Shown here: positions 1-10,290 of the stretch, in pieces | Numbering within the stretch: position 1 is the first letter of the stretch | Layout of the letters: every line of letters starts with the position of its first letter | DNA from: Bog-473 sp963745175 | Lineage (GTDB): Bacteria > Actinomycetota > Acidimicrobiia > Acidimicrobiales > RAAP-2 | Length of the DNA: 64,000 nt | Assembly (NCBI GenBank): GCA_963745175.1 | Contig: CAVUWK010000007.1 | Coordinates: forward strand, 124,001 to 188,000 | Direction: 5' to 3' | Notes under the pieces: model-generated | What the model was told of the DNA's origin: nothing | Database searches by the model: none | What the model saw: the letters and a program-made list of their open reading frames with translations, nothing else | Translations under genes and position numbers: made by a program

Positions 1-913
1 GTGGTGGCCAGCCAGATCGACCTGCATGCCGACTACGGCGGGGTCGTCCCGGAGCTGGCCAGCCGCGCCCATCTCGAGACCGTGACGCCCGTCGATCGAG
101 CGGGCCCTGCGTGAGGCCGGGGTCGCCGGGGAGGACCTGACGGCGGTGGCGGTCACGTCCGGTCCCGGCCTGGTCGGCGCGCTCTTGGTCGGCATCGCCA
201 CGGCCAAGGCCCTGGCCCTGGGCTGGGGCATCCCCGTCGTCGGCGTCAACCACCTGGAGGGCCACCTGGCCAGTGTCTACCTAGCCGACCGACAGGTGCC
301 GTTCCCGCAAATCGCGCTGCTCGTGTCCGGGGGCCACTGCATGCTTACCCGCTCCACCGAGCCGGGGCGCTACGAGCTGCTCGGTGAGACTGTCGACGAC
401 TCCATCGGAGAGGCCTACGACAAGGTGGCCCGTTTTCTCGGTCTCGGGTATCCCGGTGGCCCAGTGCTCGATCGCCTGGCTGACACGGGCGAGGACGTGC
501 TCGGCTTTCCTCGTCCCATGCTCGCCGAGGGGTACACCTTCTCGTTCTCGGGACTCAAGACGGCGGTCGTGAACTACGTCCGCGCCGATCCGGGCTTCTC
601 GGAGACCGAGGTGGCGGCTTCGTTCGTGGCCGCCTGCATGGACGTCCTCATCGCCAAGCTCCGCCGTGCGCTGCAGGAGTTCGGTGATCCCGCCGTCGCC
701 ATCGTCGGCGGCGTGGCGGCCAGCCCAATCCTCCGTGCGCGGGCCCAGACGCTGGCCGACGAGTTCGGCACCCGGCTGCTCATACCGCCGCACGCCATGG
801 CGACCGACAATGCCGCCATGATCGGCGTGGCCGGCTGGCACAAGCTCGCGACCACGGGTCCCAGCCCAGCCTCCTTCGGGCCCGAGCCCGACCTCCGGTT
901 GCGCTTCGCCTAG
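1..913 (+). CDS. tsaD: tRNA N6-adenosine threonylcarbamoyltransferase TsaD (5' truncated, frameshifted)
   Basis: TsaD (Kae1/YgjD family) transfers threonylcarbamoyl to A37 of ANN-decoding tRNAs, working with TsaB and TsaE. The gene enters from outside the window. Visible family signatures are SQIDLHADYGG near the edge, TSGPGLVGALLVG, the metal-binding VNHLEGHLASVY, GGPVLDRLA, SFSGLKTAV and a C-terminal MATDNAAMIG. The first 93 bases are in another frame from the rest. Dropping one G at about base 94 (GTC-G-ATC) joins TPV to IERALREAG exactly as in homologues, so a one-base insertion is likely. The stop overlaps tail to tail with the HNH gene on the other strand. Confidence 0.93.
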
Positions 914-2100
914 CCGCTCGCCCGCCCCGATCCGGGACCGGGCGTCACCCTCGTCCACAGCGGCGAGGGGCGCGACGTCATGACCCGCCCCTTCGGGGTG
1001 GTGAAGGTGAGCTCCTCGTTGGCGTTGCCGGACATGGTCCAGCCTTTGGAGTGCACCACGTGATGGTGGTGCAAACAGGCGAGGGCGAGATTGTCCAGGT
1101 CGGTCCGTCCTCCCGGCTTCCAGGGAATGATGTGGTGGATGTTGGTGAAGGTGGCATTGGTGCAGCCCGGGAAGCGGCAATGTCGGTCCCGGCGCACGAT
1201 CTCTCGACGCTGGGCATCAGAGGGGGTCCGCCGGGCCCGTCCCTCGTACATGGTGTGTCCGACGTCGTCGTCGACCCCGATGACGATGGTGGCGTCACAG
1301 GCGATCTCTTGCACCGTCTCGGTGCTGATCAGGCCGTCGTGCTCGAGCTCGCCGGCGAGGGCGGTTGACTCGCCCGACTCGTCGACCAGGGCGGCCAGCG
1401 GGACGTGGGCGACGACGACGTAATGGCTCGCCGTCGTGGCTCCGCTCTCAGCGCCTGGCGTCGAGGAGCGGATCATCTCGACGAAGGCGTCACAGAGGCG
1501 CTGGTCCCAGGGCGTCTCCCCGTCGGAGGGGATGTGGCGGGCCTGGGTCTCGAGGCAGGTCCTGGTCACGGCGAAGGACTCGCGAGGGAGTTGGACGGTC
1601 ATGGTGCGGAACGCCTCGTTGAAGCGAAGAAACCGACGCTCGTGCTCGGAACGGGCAGAAGCCGGTTTGGTCGCCGCCTTCGTGCGGGCGACATCGGCCA
1701 ACTCGCGCACCGTGCACTCCTTGGCCTGCTCACAGAGCTCCTCGTCGGTCTCGGGTGTCGCCACGTCGGCCACGGCCCTGACCTTGTCGAAGGAGAGGTC
1801 CCCGGCGCACATCGACTCGACCAGGTGGGGAAGGTCCCACGCCTTCTCCCCCACGTGCGTCAGGGCCCGGGCGGTCGGGGTCGAGACCCCGAAGCGCTTC
1901 TCGGCCCAAGCCTCTGCGGAGGTCGCCCCGTCCTCTCTATACGCCTGGCGCCGGTCGACCTCGCCGAGGTGCACGACGATGTTTCCCATCACGGCGGCCA
2001 TCTGGCGGAAGAATCCGTCGAGACCATCCGTCAGCTCCTTATTCGACAGGGCGGCCGCCGCCGAGATCATGCCGCCTGAATGGTTGCGGGTCTCGACCAT
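910..2100 (-). CDS. DUF222 / HNH endonuclease domain protein (13E12-repeat type)
   Basis: The N-terminal two thirds (from NKELTDGLDGFFRQM) is the helical DUF222 domain. The C-terminal part carries an HNH nuclease core: RDRHCRFPGC, then IHHIIPW and LDNLALACLHHHH, giving the metal-binding histidines. Such proteins occur in many copies in actinobacterial genomes; their role is unsettled, with mobile or toxic nuclease functions proposed. The start is uncertain. The frame is open upstream through a small membrane protein with no stop between them. I place the start at the ATG at 2100; an ATG at 2070 is the alternative. Neither has a strong ribosome binding site. Confidence 0.82.
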   Translation of the reverse strand: MVETRNHSGGMISAAAALSNKELTDGLDGFFRQMAAVMGNIVVHLGEVDRRQAYREDGATSAEAWAEKRFGVSTPTARALTHVGEKAWDLPHLVESMCAGDLSFDKVRAVADVATPETDEELCEQAKECTVRELADVARTKAATKPASARSEHERRFLRFNEAFRTMTVQLPRESFAVTRTCLETQARHIPSDGETPWDQRLCDAFVEMIRSSTPGAESGATTASHYVVVAHVPLAALVDESGESTALAGELEHDGLISTETVQEIACDATIVIGVDDDVGHTMYEGRARRTPSDAQRREIVRRDRHCRFPGCTNATFTNIHHIIPWKPGGRTDLDNLALACLHHHHVVHSKGWTMSGNANEELTFTTPKGRVMTSRPSPLWTRVTPGPGSGRASG

Positions 2101-2448
2101 CGGGAACGGAAGAGAACGGTCCGCCCTCCGGCGGAAGACGTCGGGAGAAGAGCTGAGGTGCGCCACTGCCCGACGGTCCCGACGCCGACGCGCCCGGGAG
2201 CCGAACAGGTGCGAGGAGAGGTCGAGCAGCACCCCGAGGGCGACGATGACCCAGCCGAACGCGTCGACACCCTTCCCGGGCGAGTAGACGAGCGCGTAGA
2301 AGAGCGTCGTGTACGGCAGGAAGATGAAGCCGATGATGCCCTCCCAGCCGGAGCGGAAGGCGATGGTCAGGCGGTCCGAGAAGATCCAGAGGAGGAAGAT
2401 GACGAACCGCGGCGAAATGGCCGCGAACAGTGCGAGGAGGCAACCCAT
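2101..2448 (-). CDS. small membrane protein, read in frame into the HNH gene
   Basis: About 105 residues starting at the ATG at 2448, four bases after the acyl-CoA dehydrogenase stop. Two or three hydrophobic segments are visible: LLALFAAISPRFVIFLLWIF, a middle IIGFIFLPYTTLFYALVY and FGWVIVALGVLLDL. An arginine-rich tail (SRARRRRDRR) follows. The pattern matches a short actinobacterial membrane protein of unknown function that normally ends about there. Here no stop follows and the frame runs into the DUF222-HNH protein. That could be a real fusion, a lost stop, or a base error. I list the parts separately because the two domains have no known partnership. Confidence 0.6.
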
Positions 2449-2451
2449 GGC

Positions 2452-3687
2452 TCAGAGGGGGAGGCCGCCGGTGGCCGCGTTGGTCGACCCGGTGTCCTTG
2501 TAGGCGGCGATGGTGCGCTCGGCGATGCGCATCTGGTGGATCTCGTCCGCGCCGTCGGCGAAGCGGGCCCAGCGGGCGTGCTGCAGCATGTTGGCCAGCG
2601 GGGTGTCGGTGGAGTAGCCGAGCGCGCCGTGCACCTGCATGGAACGGTCGATGATGCGGTTGAGGCTGTTGGCCACGAAGTGCTTGGCCATGGAGACCTC
2701 CGTGCGGAAGTCGTCGCCCCGGTCGATCTTGTACGCGGCGTGGAGCACCATGAGCTTGCACTGGTAGAGCTCCATCGCAGAGTCGGCGATGAGCCACTGC
2801 ACACCCTGCTTCTCGGCCAGCAGCGATCCGTGCGAGTACCGGTGCAGGGAGCGGTCGACCATCATGTCGAGCGCCGTCTCGGCCTGGGCGATCCAGCGCA
2901 TGCAGTGGGCCAGGCGGGCCGGGCCCAGCCGGTACTGCCCGAGTCGGTGCCCGTTGCCCCGCCCGCCGAGGATCTGCGAGTCGTGGACCCGCAAGTCCTC
3001 GATGACGATCTCGGAGTGGCCGGTCGACCCGTGCATGGTCTCGACCTCGCGCACGTCGTTCCAGCCCTCGGCGGGGAGATCGACCAGGAATGCCGTGTTG
3101 GCGCCGCGTGACCCAGGCGGGACATCCGGCTCGGTCCGGGCCACCAGAATGGCGAACTGGGCCCGGCGCGCGTTCGAGATGAACCACTTGTGGCCGTTGA
3201 TGATCCACTCGTCCCCGTCCTTCTCGGCCCGGGTCTGAATCAGCGTCGGGTCGGAGCCGGCCACCTCGGGCTCGGTCATGGCGAAACAGGACATGGCGGT
3301 GCCCTCGCACAGCCGGCGCAGGTAGTTGTCCTTCTGCGCGTCGGTGGCCCAGTGCAGCAGGGTGTGCATGTTGCCCTCGTCGGGCGCCATGCAGTTGAGG
3401 ATCCAGGGCCCGAGCCGCGTCCTGCCCGCCTCCGCCTGCACCATGGCCAACTCGACGTGCCCGAGCCCCATGCCGCCCCATTCGACGGGCATGTGGGGCA
3501 GCCAGAGGCCGGCCCGCTTGGCCTCCTCGCGCAACTCCAGGATGGTGACGAGGTACTCGTGGCGCGAGGTCACCTTCCCCTCGTCGTCGAACTCCTTGAT
3601 CCGCGGCTGCACCGTGTCCTGAATGAAGGACCGCACGCGGGAGCGGATCTCCTCGTGCTCGGGGGCGAGGGTGAAGTCGATGGCCAT
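2452..3687 (-). CDS. acyl-CoA dehydrogenase family protein
   Basis: A 411-residue flavoprotein expected to oxidise an acyl-CoA at the alpha-beta bond in fatty-acid or related CoA-thioester catabolism. It begins MAIDFTLAPEHEEIRSRVRSF. The middle domain has CFAMTEPEVAGSDPT and INGHKWFISNA (flavin and substrate contacts). The C-terminal helical domain has QVHGALGYSTDTPLANM and ends with DEIHQMRIAERTIAAY. Length and layout match the long ACAD10/11-like branch. It follows fhs on the same strand after 24 bases, and the small membrane gene follows it directly. The frame is intact. Its substrate cannot be told from sequence. Confidence 0.93.
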   Translation of the reverse strand: MAIDFTLAPEHEEIRSRVRSFIQDTVQPRIKEFDDEGKVTSRHEYLVTILELREEAKRAGLWLPHMPVEWGGMGLGHVELAMVQAEAGRTRLGPWILNCMAPDEGNMHTLLHWATDAQKDNYLRRLCEGTAMSCFAMTEPEVAGSDPTLIQTRAEKDGDEWIINGHKWFISNARRAQFAILVARTEPDVPPGSRGANTAFLVDLPAEGWNDVREVETMHGSTGHSEIVIEDLRVHDSQILGGRGNGHRLGQYRLGPARLAHCMRWIAQAETALDMMVDRSLHRYSHGSLLAEKQGVQWLIADSAMELYQCKLMVLHAAYKIDRGDDFRTEVSMAKHFVANSLNRIIDRSMQVHGALGYSTDTPLANMLQHARWARFADGADEIHQMRIAERTIAAYKDTGSTNAATGGLPL

Positions 3688-3711
3688 GGGCGCCTTCCCT
3701 GCGGCGTCGGC

Positions 3712-5414
3712 CTAGTAGAGGCCGACCACGTTGCCGTTCTCGTCGATGTCGATCCGCTCGGCGGCCGGGCTGCTGGAGAGCCCGGGCATGGTGCGCATGT
3801 CGCCGCTGACCAGGTAGACGAACCCGGCACCCACGTTGGCCCTGGCCTCGCGGACGCGGCAGGCGCCAGCCCCGGGGCGCACCCACGGAGCGAGGGGTCC
3901 GAGGAGATGGAGAGGTGGGTCTTGGCGATGCAGACGGGGAGCGAGCCGAAGCCCGCCCGCTCGTAGGTGTCGAGCTGGCGGGCCGCCGCCGGCTGGTAGT
4001 CGACCCCGTCGGCCCCGTAGACCTCGGTCGCCACCGTCTCGATCTTCTCCCGCAACGTCGCGCCGTCGTCGTAGAGCATGCGGAAATCGCCCGGCTCGGC
4101 GGTCGCCTCGACGACGGCCTCGGCCAGCTCCACCGCTCCCTTGCCGCCGTCCTCGAAGTGCGTGCACACCGCGGCCCGCACGCCCACCGAGGCGGCGATC
4201 TCCCGGATGGCGGCGTGCTCGGAAGGCGAAGTCGCCGTCCATGGCGTTGATGGCGACGACGGGGGTCACGCCGTGGCGGCGCACGATGGCGAGGTGGGCC
4301 AGCAGGTTGGCCGCGCCGAGCTCGACCTCCTCGGGGTTCTCCTCGAGCATGGCGGGCGGCAGCGGGCGCCCGGCCACGACGCGGTGCCGGCCCGAGTGCA
4401 GCTTCATCGCCCTCACCGTCGTCACCACCACGGCGGCGTCGGGCACCAGCCCCGAGGTGCGGCACTTGATGTTGAAGAAGCGCTCGGCGCCCATGTCGGC
4501 CCCGAAGCCGGCCTCGGTGACGAGGAACTCGCCGGCGTGGATCCCGATCAGGTCGGCCACCACCGACGAGTTGCCGTGCGCGATGTTGCCGAAGGGCCCG
4601 GCGTGGACCAGCACCGGCGTGTTCTCGAGCGTCTGCAGCAGGTTGGGCTTGATCGCATCGCGCATGATGACGGTCATGGCGCCGGCCGCCTTCAGCTGCT
4701 CGGCGGTCACCGGCTCGCCGGCCGCCGTGTAGCCCACCACGATCCGTCCCATGCGCCGGCGCAGGTCGCGCAGCGACGTCGAGAGGGCGAGGACGGCCAT
4801 GACCTCGGAGGCCGCGGTGATGTCGAACCCGGTCTCCCGGGGCGTGCCGTCCTGCTTCGTCGCCCAGCCCGCTGACGATGTGGCGCAGCGAGCGGTCGTT
4901 GACGTCGAGCACGCGCTTCCAGGTCACGCCGTGCGGGTCGAGCCGCAGCGCGTTCCCGTTGTAGACGTGGTTGTCGACCATGGCGGCCAGGAGGTTGTTG
5001 GCGGCCGTCACCGCGTGCAGGTCGCCCGTCAGATGCAGGTTCAGGTTCTCGAACGGGACGACCTGGCTGTAGCCGCCGCCGGCCGCGCCGCCCTTGATCC
5101 CGAAGGTGGGGCCCATGGAGGCCTGGCGGATGGCGATGGTCGCCTGCCGCCCGATGCAGGCCAGGGCCTGACCGAGGCCGACCGTCGTGGTGGTCTTGCC
5201 CTCGCCGAGCGGCGTGGGGGTCACGGCGGTCACGACGACGTAGCGGGCACGGGGGCGGTCGGCCAGGGCCTCGACGGCGTCGAGGCTGACCTTGGCGACG
5301 TTCGTGCCGTAGGGCTCGAGCAGCCCGGGTCCGATGCCCATCTGCGCCGCGATGTCGGTCGATCGGGCGCAGCGTGGCCTGCCGCGCGATCTCGATGGCC
5401 GGAGGAAGAGGCAC
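3712..5414 (-). CDS. fhs: formate--tetrahydrofolate ligase (multiply frameshifted)
   Basis: Fhs makes 10-formyl-tetrahydrofolate from formate, THF and ATP in the cytosol. From the GTG at 5414 one reads PLPPAIEIARQATLRPI, then a shift near 5360, then the P-loop TPLGEGKTTTTVGLGQAL. Later come NIAHGNSSVVADLIG and GAERFFNIKCR, and the end VSGDMRTMPGL followed by IDIDENGNVVGLY. The frame changes near 5360, 4865, 4222, 3885 and 3858. Removing about one base at each restores a protein of the normal length (about 560 residues) with conserved sequence on both sides. I read this as an intact gene with sequence errors; a pseudogene is less likely because no conserved block is missing. Confidence 0.88.
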
Positions 5415-5562
5415 CGGCAGGGATCATGCCAGACGGACCGGAAGGCACGCCGCTCCAGGAACGTCTCGCAGGGCGCGCCGCGTCCGGCCTACCCTCGCGG
5501 GAGAGCGCCCGGCAACGTCGGTGCGCTGGGCCCACCCCGGTGGCCCGGAAAGGAGCGTTGCC

Positions 5563-6073
5563 ATGTCGAAGGCCGATGGCGTCTTCATCTACATCGGGAC
5601 CTACGCCAGCGAGGTCGACGCCCGCGCCGACTACGACGTCGTCAAGGACCTCCACGCGGTGGGTGCCGTGGGCACCTACGACGCCGCGGTGATCACCAAG
5701 GACGACCAGGGGAAGATCCACGTCAACAAGGACGAGACGACCACCCGGCACGGGGCCTGGGGCGGCGCGGCCGCCGGCGCCCTGGTCGGCATCCTGTTCC
5801 CGCCGTCCATCATCGGGATCGGCCATCGTCGGTGCGGCCATCGGCGGCGTGAGCGGGCACCTGTGGAAGGGGATGTCCCGCACCGACGTCAAGGAGTTCG
5901 GCGAGGCGATCGACGCCGGCGAGGCCGCGCTCGTGATCGTCGGTGAGACGACGATCGAGGACGCGATCGAGAAGGCACAGCTCAAGGCACAGAAGAAGGT
6001 GGCCAAGGAGCTCCAGGTGGACAAGAAGGACGTCGACAAGGCGGTGCAGGAGGCCGCGCAGTCGATCTCCTGA
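5563..6073 (+). CDS. DUF1269-type membrane-associated protein (one frameshift)
   Basis: About 170 residues, preceded by a good ribosome binding site (AAAGGAG, about 7 bases before ATG). The N-terminal part VFIYIGTYASEVDARADYD and the glycine/alanine-rich hairpin GAWGGAAAGALVGILFPPSI are typical of the DUF1269 family. The end is a charged helix, KAQKKVAKELQVDKKDVDKA. The frame changes near 5819: GGGATC-G-GCCATC reads through if one G is dropped, giving AIVGAAIGGVSGHLWKGM. Family members are small proteins of unknown function, often seen near stress genes. It diverges from fhs across about 150 bases. Confidence 0.82.
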
Positions 6074-6104
6074 TCCGTCGCGCCACAGCGTCGGCCCGCA
6101 CACC

Positions 6105-7295
6105 ATGATCGTCATCCACGTCCTGTCCCTGGTCCTCGGCGTCGCTGGTGGCGTTCGCCGTCCTGGGCTCTGCGCTGAAGACCGTGGTCCTGCCCCAGGA
6201 GGGCAATCCCCGCCTCGCACAGTTCGTCTTCGCGCTGGTCTACCGGATCCTGGTGCACCGGCGGCGGAACGATCCCGCGACGAGGCAGCTGCGCAGCGCT
6301 CTACGCGCCGGTCGCCCTCGTCAGCCTGCCGCTGGTCTGGATGATCGGCATGATGCTGGCGTTCATCTGCATTTACTGGGGCACCTACGATCTCAGTTGG
6401 TCGAGGGCCTTCGAGATCAGCGTCTCCTCGCTCACCACCCTGGGCTTCGCCGAGCCCAACGGAGCCGGGAAGATCTGGATCGCCTTCGTGGAGGCGACGA
6501 TCGGCTTGGGCCTGGTGGCACTCCTCATCAGCTACCTGCCCACGATCTACTCCGCCTACAACAGCCGCGAGAAGGGGACCAACCGCCTCCGCCCCGTCGC
6601 CGGCTCGCCCCCCAGCGCGTCGGAGTTCCTCCAGACCCTGCAGCGCCTGGGCAGCCTCGAGAGCCCGGACCTCTGGCGGAGCTCGGCCGACTGGATGCTC
6701 GACCTCGAGCAGACCCACACCGCGTTCCCGATCCTCACCTACTTCCCCGGGTCCGATAGCGAGCAATCGTGGGTCGCCACCATGGGGGCGGTGCTCGACG
6801 CGTCGGCGTTGGTCGTCGCCGTCTCCGAGATCGACATGGGCGAGGCAATTCGCCGACGCCCAGAAGGGGCCGCTGACCGTCCTCGTCTACGGCCTCCCGC
6901 TGATCGTGCGCATCGCCCGGGCCGTCTACATCCCGCTGCCACCACCGACGAGGCTCCAGGACCTGTTGCCGCGCTTCGAGCAGCCCGCGCCGGCGATGAG
7001 CATCGGCCGGGACGAGTACGACGCCGCCATGGCGGCCTTGTCGGGGATCCTCGTCGTCGAGCCGGGCCGGGAGGAGGAGGCGTGGCGCCGGTTCGCCTGG
7101 ATCCGCTCCGCCTACGAGCCTGCGCTCCGGGCGCTGGCCGGCGTCACCCTGGCCTTTCCCGCGCCGTGGACCAGCGATCGTCCGGCGGCGGTCGGCAAGC
7201 CCCGCTTCATCCGTCGACGCCCGCTGCACGTCGACTGGTCGTCAGGGCGTGTCGCGGCATTGGCCACGGACGCGGACGACGCTACAGGTGGCTGA
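6105..7295 (+). CDS. ion-channel-like membrane protein (three frameshifts)
   Basis: A multi-spanning protein of about 395 residues. A hydrophobic N-terminus is followed by a second span around ALVSLPLVWMIGMMLAFICI. Then comes a re-entrant-like stretch SVSSLTTLGFAEP and a last span ATIGLGLVALLISYLPTIY. This pore-loop-plus-helix layout resembles two-TM potassium channels, but the filter reads TTLGFAEP rather than TVGYGD, so ion selectivity is unknown. A soluble C-terminal domain of about 230 residues follows. Frame changes near 6150, 6298 and 6846 are each mended by dropping one G. The end overlaps the convergent gad gene by 14 bases. Confidence 0.72.
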
Positions 7296-8682
7296 AGCCG
7301 CCTGACTCCTCCTTGGTCATCGACACGGTGACGGGGTGGCGGTCGAAGTGGGCGATGGCCTGGGTCATGTCTTCGAGCAGGAGCCCCGCCAGGTCCCGGC
7401 TCACGCCCTGGCGCACCAGGATGCGCTGCACCGAGATGTCGGCAACGGACCCGGTCAGCGGGTAGGCCGGCACCTGCCAGCCCCGCGTCCGCAAGCGGTC
7501 GGCGATGTCGTAGAGCGTGTACCCCGGGTCCTCGCCCTGCCGGATGCGCCAGGCCACCGAGGGGATCCCCGACAGGGGGTTGGAGTCGCACAGCAGCTCG
7601 AACGGGCCGAGCTTGACGATCTCCGCCGCCAGGAACTGGCCGGTGTCGTAGCAGGCGGTATGCACGTTCCGGTAGCCGTCCATCCCGAGGCGGATGAAGT
7701 TGTAGTACTGGGCCACGATCTGGCCGGCGGGCCGGGAGAAGTTGATTTGGAACACCGGCATGTCCCCGCCGAGGTAGGTCACGTGAAAGATGAGGTCGTC
7801 GGGCAGCTCCGAGACGTCTCGCCACAGGACCCAGCCCACGCCGAGTGGCGCCAGCCCGAACTTGTGCCCCGAGGTGCTGATGGACTTGACGCGAGGGACC
7901 CGGAAATCCCACAGGATGTCCGGGGCGCAGAAAGGGGCCAGAAAGGCGCCGCTGGCCCCGTCCACGTGGATGTCGACGTCGAGGCCGGTGTCCTCCTGCA
8001 GCTTGTCGAGGGCCTGGGACAGCTGGAGCACCGGCTCGTAGGAGCCGGTGTAGGTCACGCCGAAGGTGGGCACCACCATGATGGTGTTCTCGTCGACGCG
8101 CTCGAGCATCTGCTCAACGTCCATTTGGTAGCGACCGGGGGACATGGGGATCTCGCGCATCTCGATGTCCCAGTACTTGGCGAACTTGTGCCAGACCACC
8201 TGGACGGGCCCGCACACCATGTTGGGCGAATCAGTCGGCTTCCCGGCGGCCCGGCGCTTGGCCCGCCAGCGCCACTTGGCCGCCATCCCACCGAGCATGC
8301 AGGCCTCCGAGGACCCGATGGCCGAGCAGCCGACCGGGTCCTCGGTCGTTGGCGCGTTCCACAGGTGGGACAGTATGGACACGCAGCGGCGCTCGATCTC
8401 GGCGGTCTGGGGGTACTCGTCCTTGTCGATGAGGTTCTTGTCGATACAGAGATCCATCAACTTGTGGACCTCCGGCTCCTCCCAGGTCTGGCAGAAGGTG
8501 GCCAGGTTCTGGCGCGCGTTGCCGTCGAGGAGGAGCTCGTCAGAGATGGCCTGGAACGCCTCGGCCGGCCGCATCTCCTCGCCGGGGCAGTGGTGCGTGG
8601 GGAGGCCGGCCAACATGTCCCGGTCGGCATAGAGCGAGTCGAGCATCCCTTCCCGGACGGTTTCCCTCTTGTGCAAAGGCAT
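7282..8682 (-). CDS. gadB: glutamate decarboxylase
   Basis: A PLP enzyme of 466 residues, the usual length, converting glutamate to GABA and CO2 in the cytosol and consuming a proton. It starts MPLHKRETVREGMLDSLY. Visible motifs are GSSEACMLGGMAAKWRW (cofactor-site region), IHVDGASGAF and the PLP lysine in STSGHKFGLAPLG. The C-terminus ends ESGGFSHL. No GABA antiporter lies next to it, so a role in acid resistance is not shown; GABA metabolism is equally possible. The frame is intact, and the 3' end overlaps the channel-like gene tail to tail. Confidence 0.95.
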   Translation of the reverse strand: MPLHKRETVREGMLDSLYADRDMLAGLPTHHCPGEEMRPAEAFQAISDELLLDGNARQNLATFCQTWEEPEVHKLMDLCIDKNLIDKDEYPQTAEIERRCVSILSHLWNAPTTEDPVGCSAIGSSEACMLGGMAAKWRWRAKRRAAGKPTDSPNMVCGPVQVVWHKFAKYWDIEMREIPMSPGRYQMDVEQMLERVDENTIMVVPTFGVTYTGSYEPVLQLSQALDKLQEDTGLDVDIHVDGASGAFLAPFCAPDILWDFRVPRVKSISTSGHKFGLAPLGVGWVLWRDVSELPDDLIFHVTYLGGDMPVFQINFSRPAGQIVAQYYNFIRLGMDGYRNVHTACYDTGQFLAAEIVKLGPFELLCDSNPLSGIPSVAWRIRQGEDPGYTLYDIADRLRTRGWQVPAYPLTGSVADISVQRILVRQGVSRDLAGLLLEDMTQAIAHFDRHPVTVSMTKEESGGFSHL

Positions 8683-8822
8683 GGCGCGCTCCCTGGGATC
8701 GATGGTGGTGGGAAGCCGTACCGTAGCGGTCTTGTGCAGGGGGGTGGCGACCCCCTGTCTGCGGGCACGCGTCGGCCCGGCGACCCCGAGGGCCGCCGGG
8801 CGACAGACGCGAATGGGTGCGC

Positions 8823-9743
8823 CTAGCTGGCGAGCAGTTGCAAGCGCGCCCGGCCGGTGCGCTCGCGGGGGCCCGGGCGACGAGTCGTGGCGCGTGGGGC
8901 CGGGTTGAGCCGAACTGCCTCTGGCCGATCAGCCAGCTTCGAACGGAGTTGGCGCAACGCCTTCGTGTGGATCTGGCAGACCCGGCTCTCGGTGACGCCG
9001 AGAACATGGCCGATCTCCGTCAGCGTCAGACCGTCGTAGTAGTACATCATCAGGACGGTCCGCTCCCGCTCGGGCATCCCTTCGACGGCCATGACGAGGG
9101 CTTCCTTGGACTCCTTCGCCTCGAAGGTGTCGACCGGGCCCCACGAGCGGTCCGGCAACGTCTCACCCAGCGTCGAGCGCTCGGAGCGGTCGCCGCCCCG
9201 GAGGACCTCGTCGAGGGCCATCATGCCGACCGTGGAGATCTTGCGCAGCGCCTTGTGGAAGTCCCCCACCGACATCTCCAGCTCGGCTGCGACCTCCGCC
9301 TCGTTCGGCGTGCGCCGCAGCGTGCCCTCCAGGTGGGTGAACGCCTGCTCGACCGCTCGGGCCTTGGTGCGCACCGACCGGGGAACCCAGTCGATCGACC
9401 GCAGCTCGTCGATGATGGCTCCCTTGATGCGCGGGATGGCGTAGGTCTCGAACCGAAGGTTGCGGTCGAGTTCGAACCGCTCGATGGCGTCGATCAGTCC
9501 GATGATGCCGTAGCTGACGAGATCTTCCTCGTCGAAGTGCCGTGGCAGGCCCGCCAGCACCCGGCCGGCGATGTACTTGACGAACGGCGAGTAGTAGATG
9601 ATGAGCTGATTGCGAAGCGTCTGTGCCCCGGTCGCTTTGAACTCAGACCAGAGACTTTCGATACCCGCCTCCGCCGACTCCTGCGCCGTGGAAACCTGAC
9701 GTGACGTCGATCCCACGATTTCCCCCTCCCTCATTGGCACCAT
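8823..9743 (-). CDS. RNA polymerase sigma factor, FliA/WhiG family
   Basis: A group 3 sigma factor of about 306 residues. Region 2 is visible in FDEEDLVSYGIIGLIDAIERF (positions near 80-100 of the protein) and YAIPRIKGAIIDELRSIDW. Region 3 follows in VPRSVRTKARAVEQAF. Region 4 is the C-terminal helix-turn-helix LTEIGHVLGVTESRVCQIH. A basic tail of about 30 residues (TTRRPGPRERTGRAR) extends past region 4. WhiG controls sporulation and FliA motility genes; no flagellar or anti-sigma gene is nearby, so the regulon is unknown. The start is ATG 9743 with AGGAAG about 17 bases upstream; ATG 9734 is possible. Confidence 0.9.
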   Translation of the reverse strand: MVPMREGEIVGSTSRQVSTAQESAEAGIESLWSEFKATGAQTLRNQLIIYYSPFVKYIAGRVLAGLPRHFDEEDLVSYGIIGLIDAIERFELDRNLRFETYAIPRIKGAIIDELRSIDWVPRSVRTKARAVEQAFTHLEGTLRRTPNEAEVAAELEMSVGDFHKALRKISTVGMMALDEVLRGGDRSERSTLGETLPDRSWGPVDTFEAKESKEALVMAVEGMPERERTVLMMYYYDGLTLTEIGHVLGVTESRVCQIHTKALRQLRSKLADRPEAVRLNPAPRATTRRPGPRERTGRARLQLLAS

Positions 9744-10290
9744 CCGACCGGTGCCACTTCTTCCTGATGTCAATCATTTGACCATGCGGCTTTCGCGTAT
9801 TCAGGAGTAGCAACCACTCTAATAGATTGCGTTCTTGCAGGTCGGTTGCGTGATCGTTGTCGATTGGTTGCGAAGCCCTCGCAACGTTGGCGCAACAATT
9901 CGGATGCTTTCCGACCCGGACGAAGATGGAGCGGATTCGGGCGCCATTTCGGTTGGATCGAACCTTCCACTTGGCGCTGTCCGGTGCCACGCTTTTCCGC
10001 TTGGAGGACGCAGTTCTGGTTGTCGGATAGACCGGAAGCGACCCGAAAACGCCCTGAGGCTTTTGACCCACGGCACGACCAGAGTGCCAAACGCGCGTTG
10101 GACTCCGGAGCGGTCGATACCGGCCGCCCCACCAGGGGCGGGATGAACCCGGCGGCAGCCGGCGGGACGGACGGCCGGGGGCGGCCCTTTCACTCAAGGT
10201 TGGGGCCGGCGCAGCCGAGAATCACGACATGCGTCACACACCCCGGCTGCCAGAACGGACGACGACGTCCCCCTTTGGGAGGGACGGCGC
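9744..10290. other. intergenic region, no gene recognised
   Basis: About 550 bases between the divergent sigma-factor gene and the first response regulator. Short open frames on both strands have no recognisable domain and no convincing ribosome binding site. The first 150 bases are visibly richer in A/T than the neighbouring genes, as expected for promoters of both genes. A GGGAGG about 8 bases before the ATG at 10291 serves the downstream gene. Confidence 0.6.

Noticed and set aside
2039..5341. A single 1100-residue open frame on the minus strand
   Set aside because: It is a composite: only its first part matches Fhs; the rest runs in wrong frames through fhs and the acyl-CoA dehydrogenase because of indels and high GC.
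9835..10146. A 103-residue open frame upstream of the first response regulator
   Set aside because: No recognisable domain or ribosome binding site; the region is better explained as promoter DNA.
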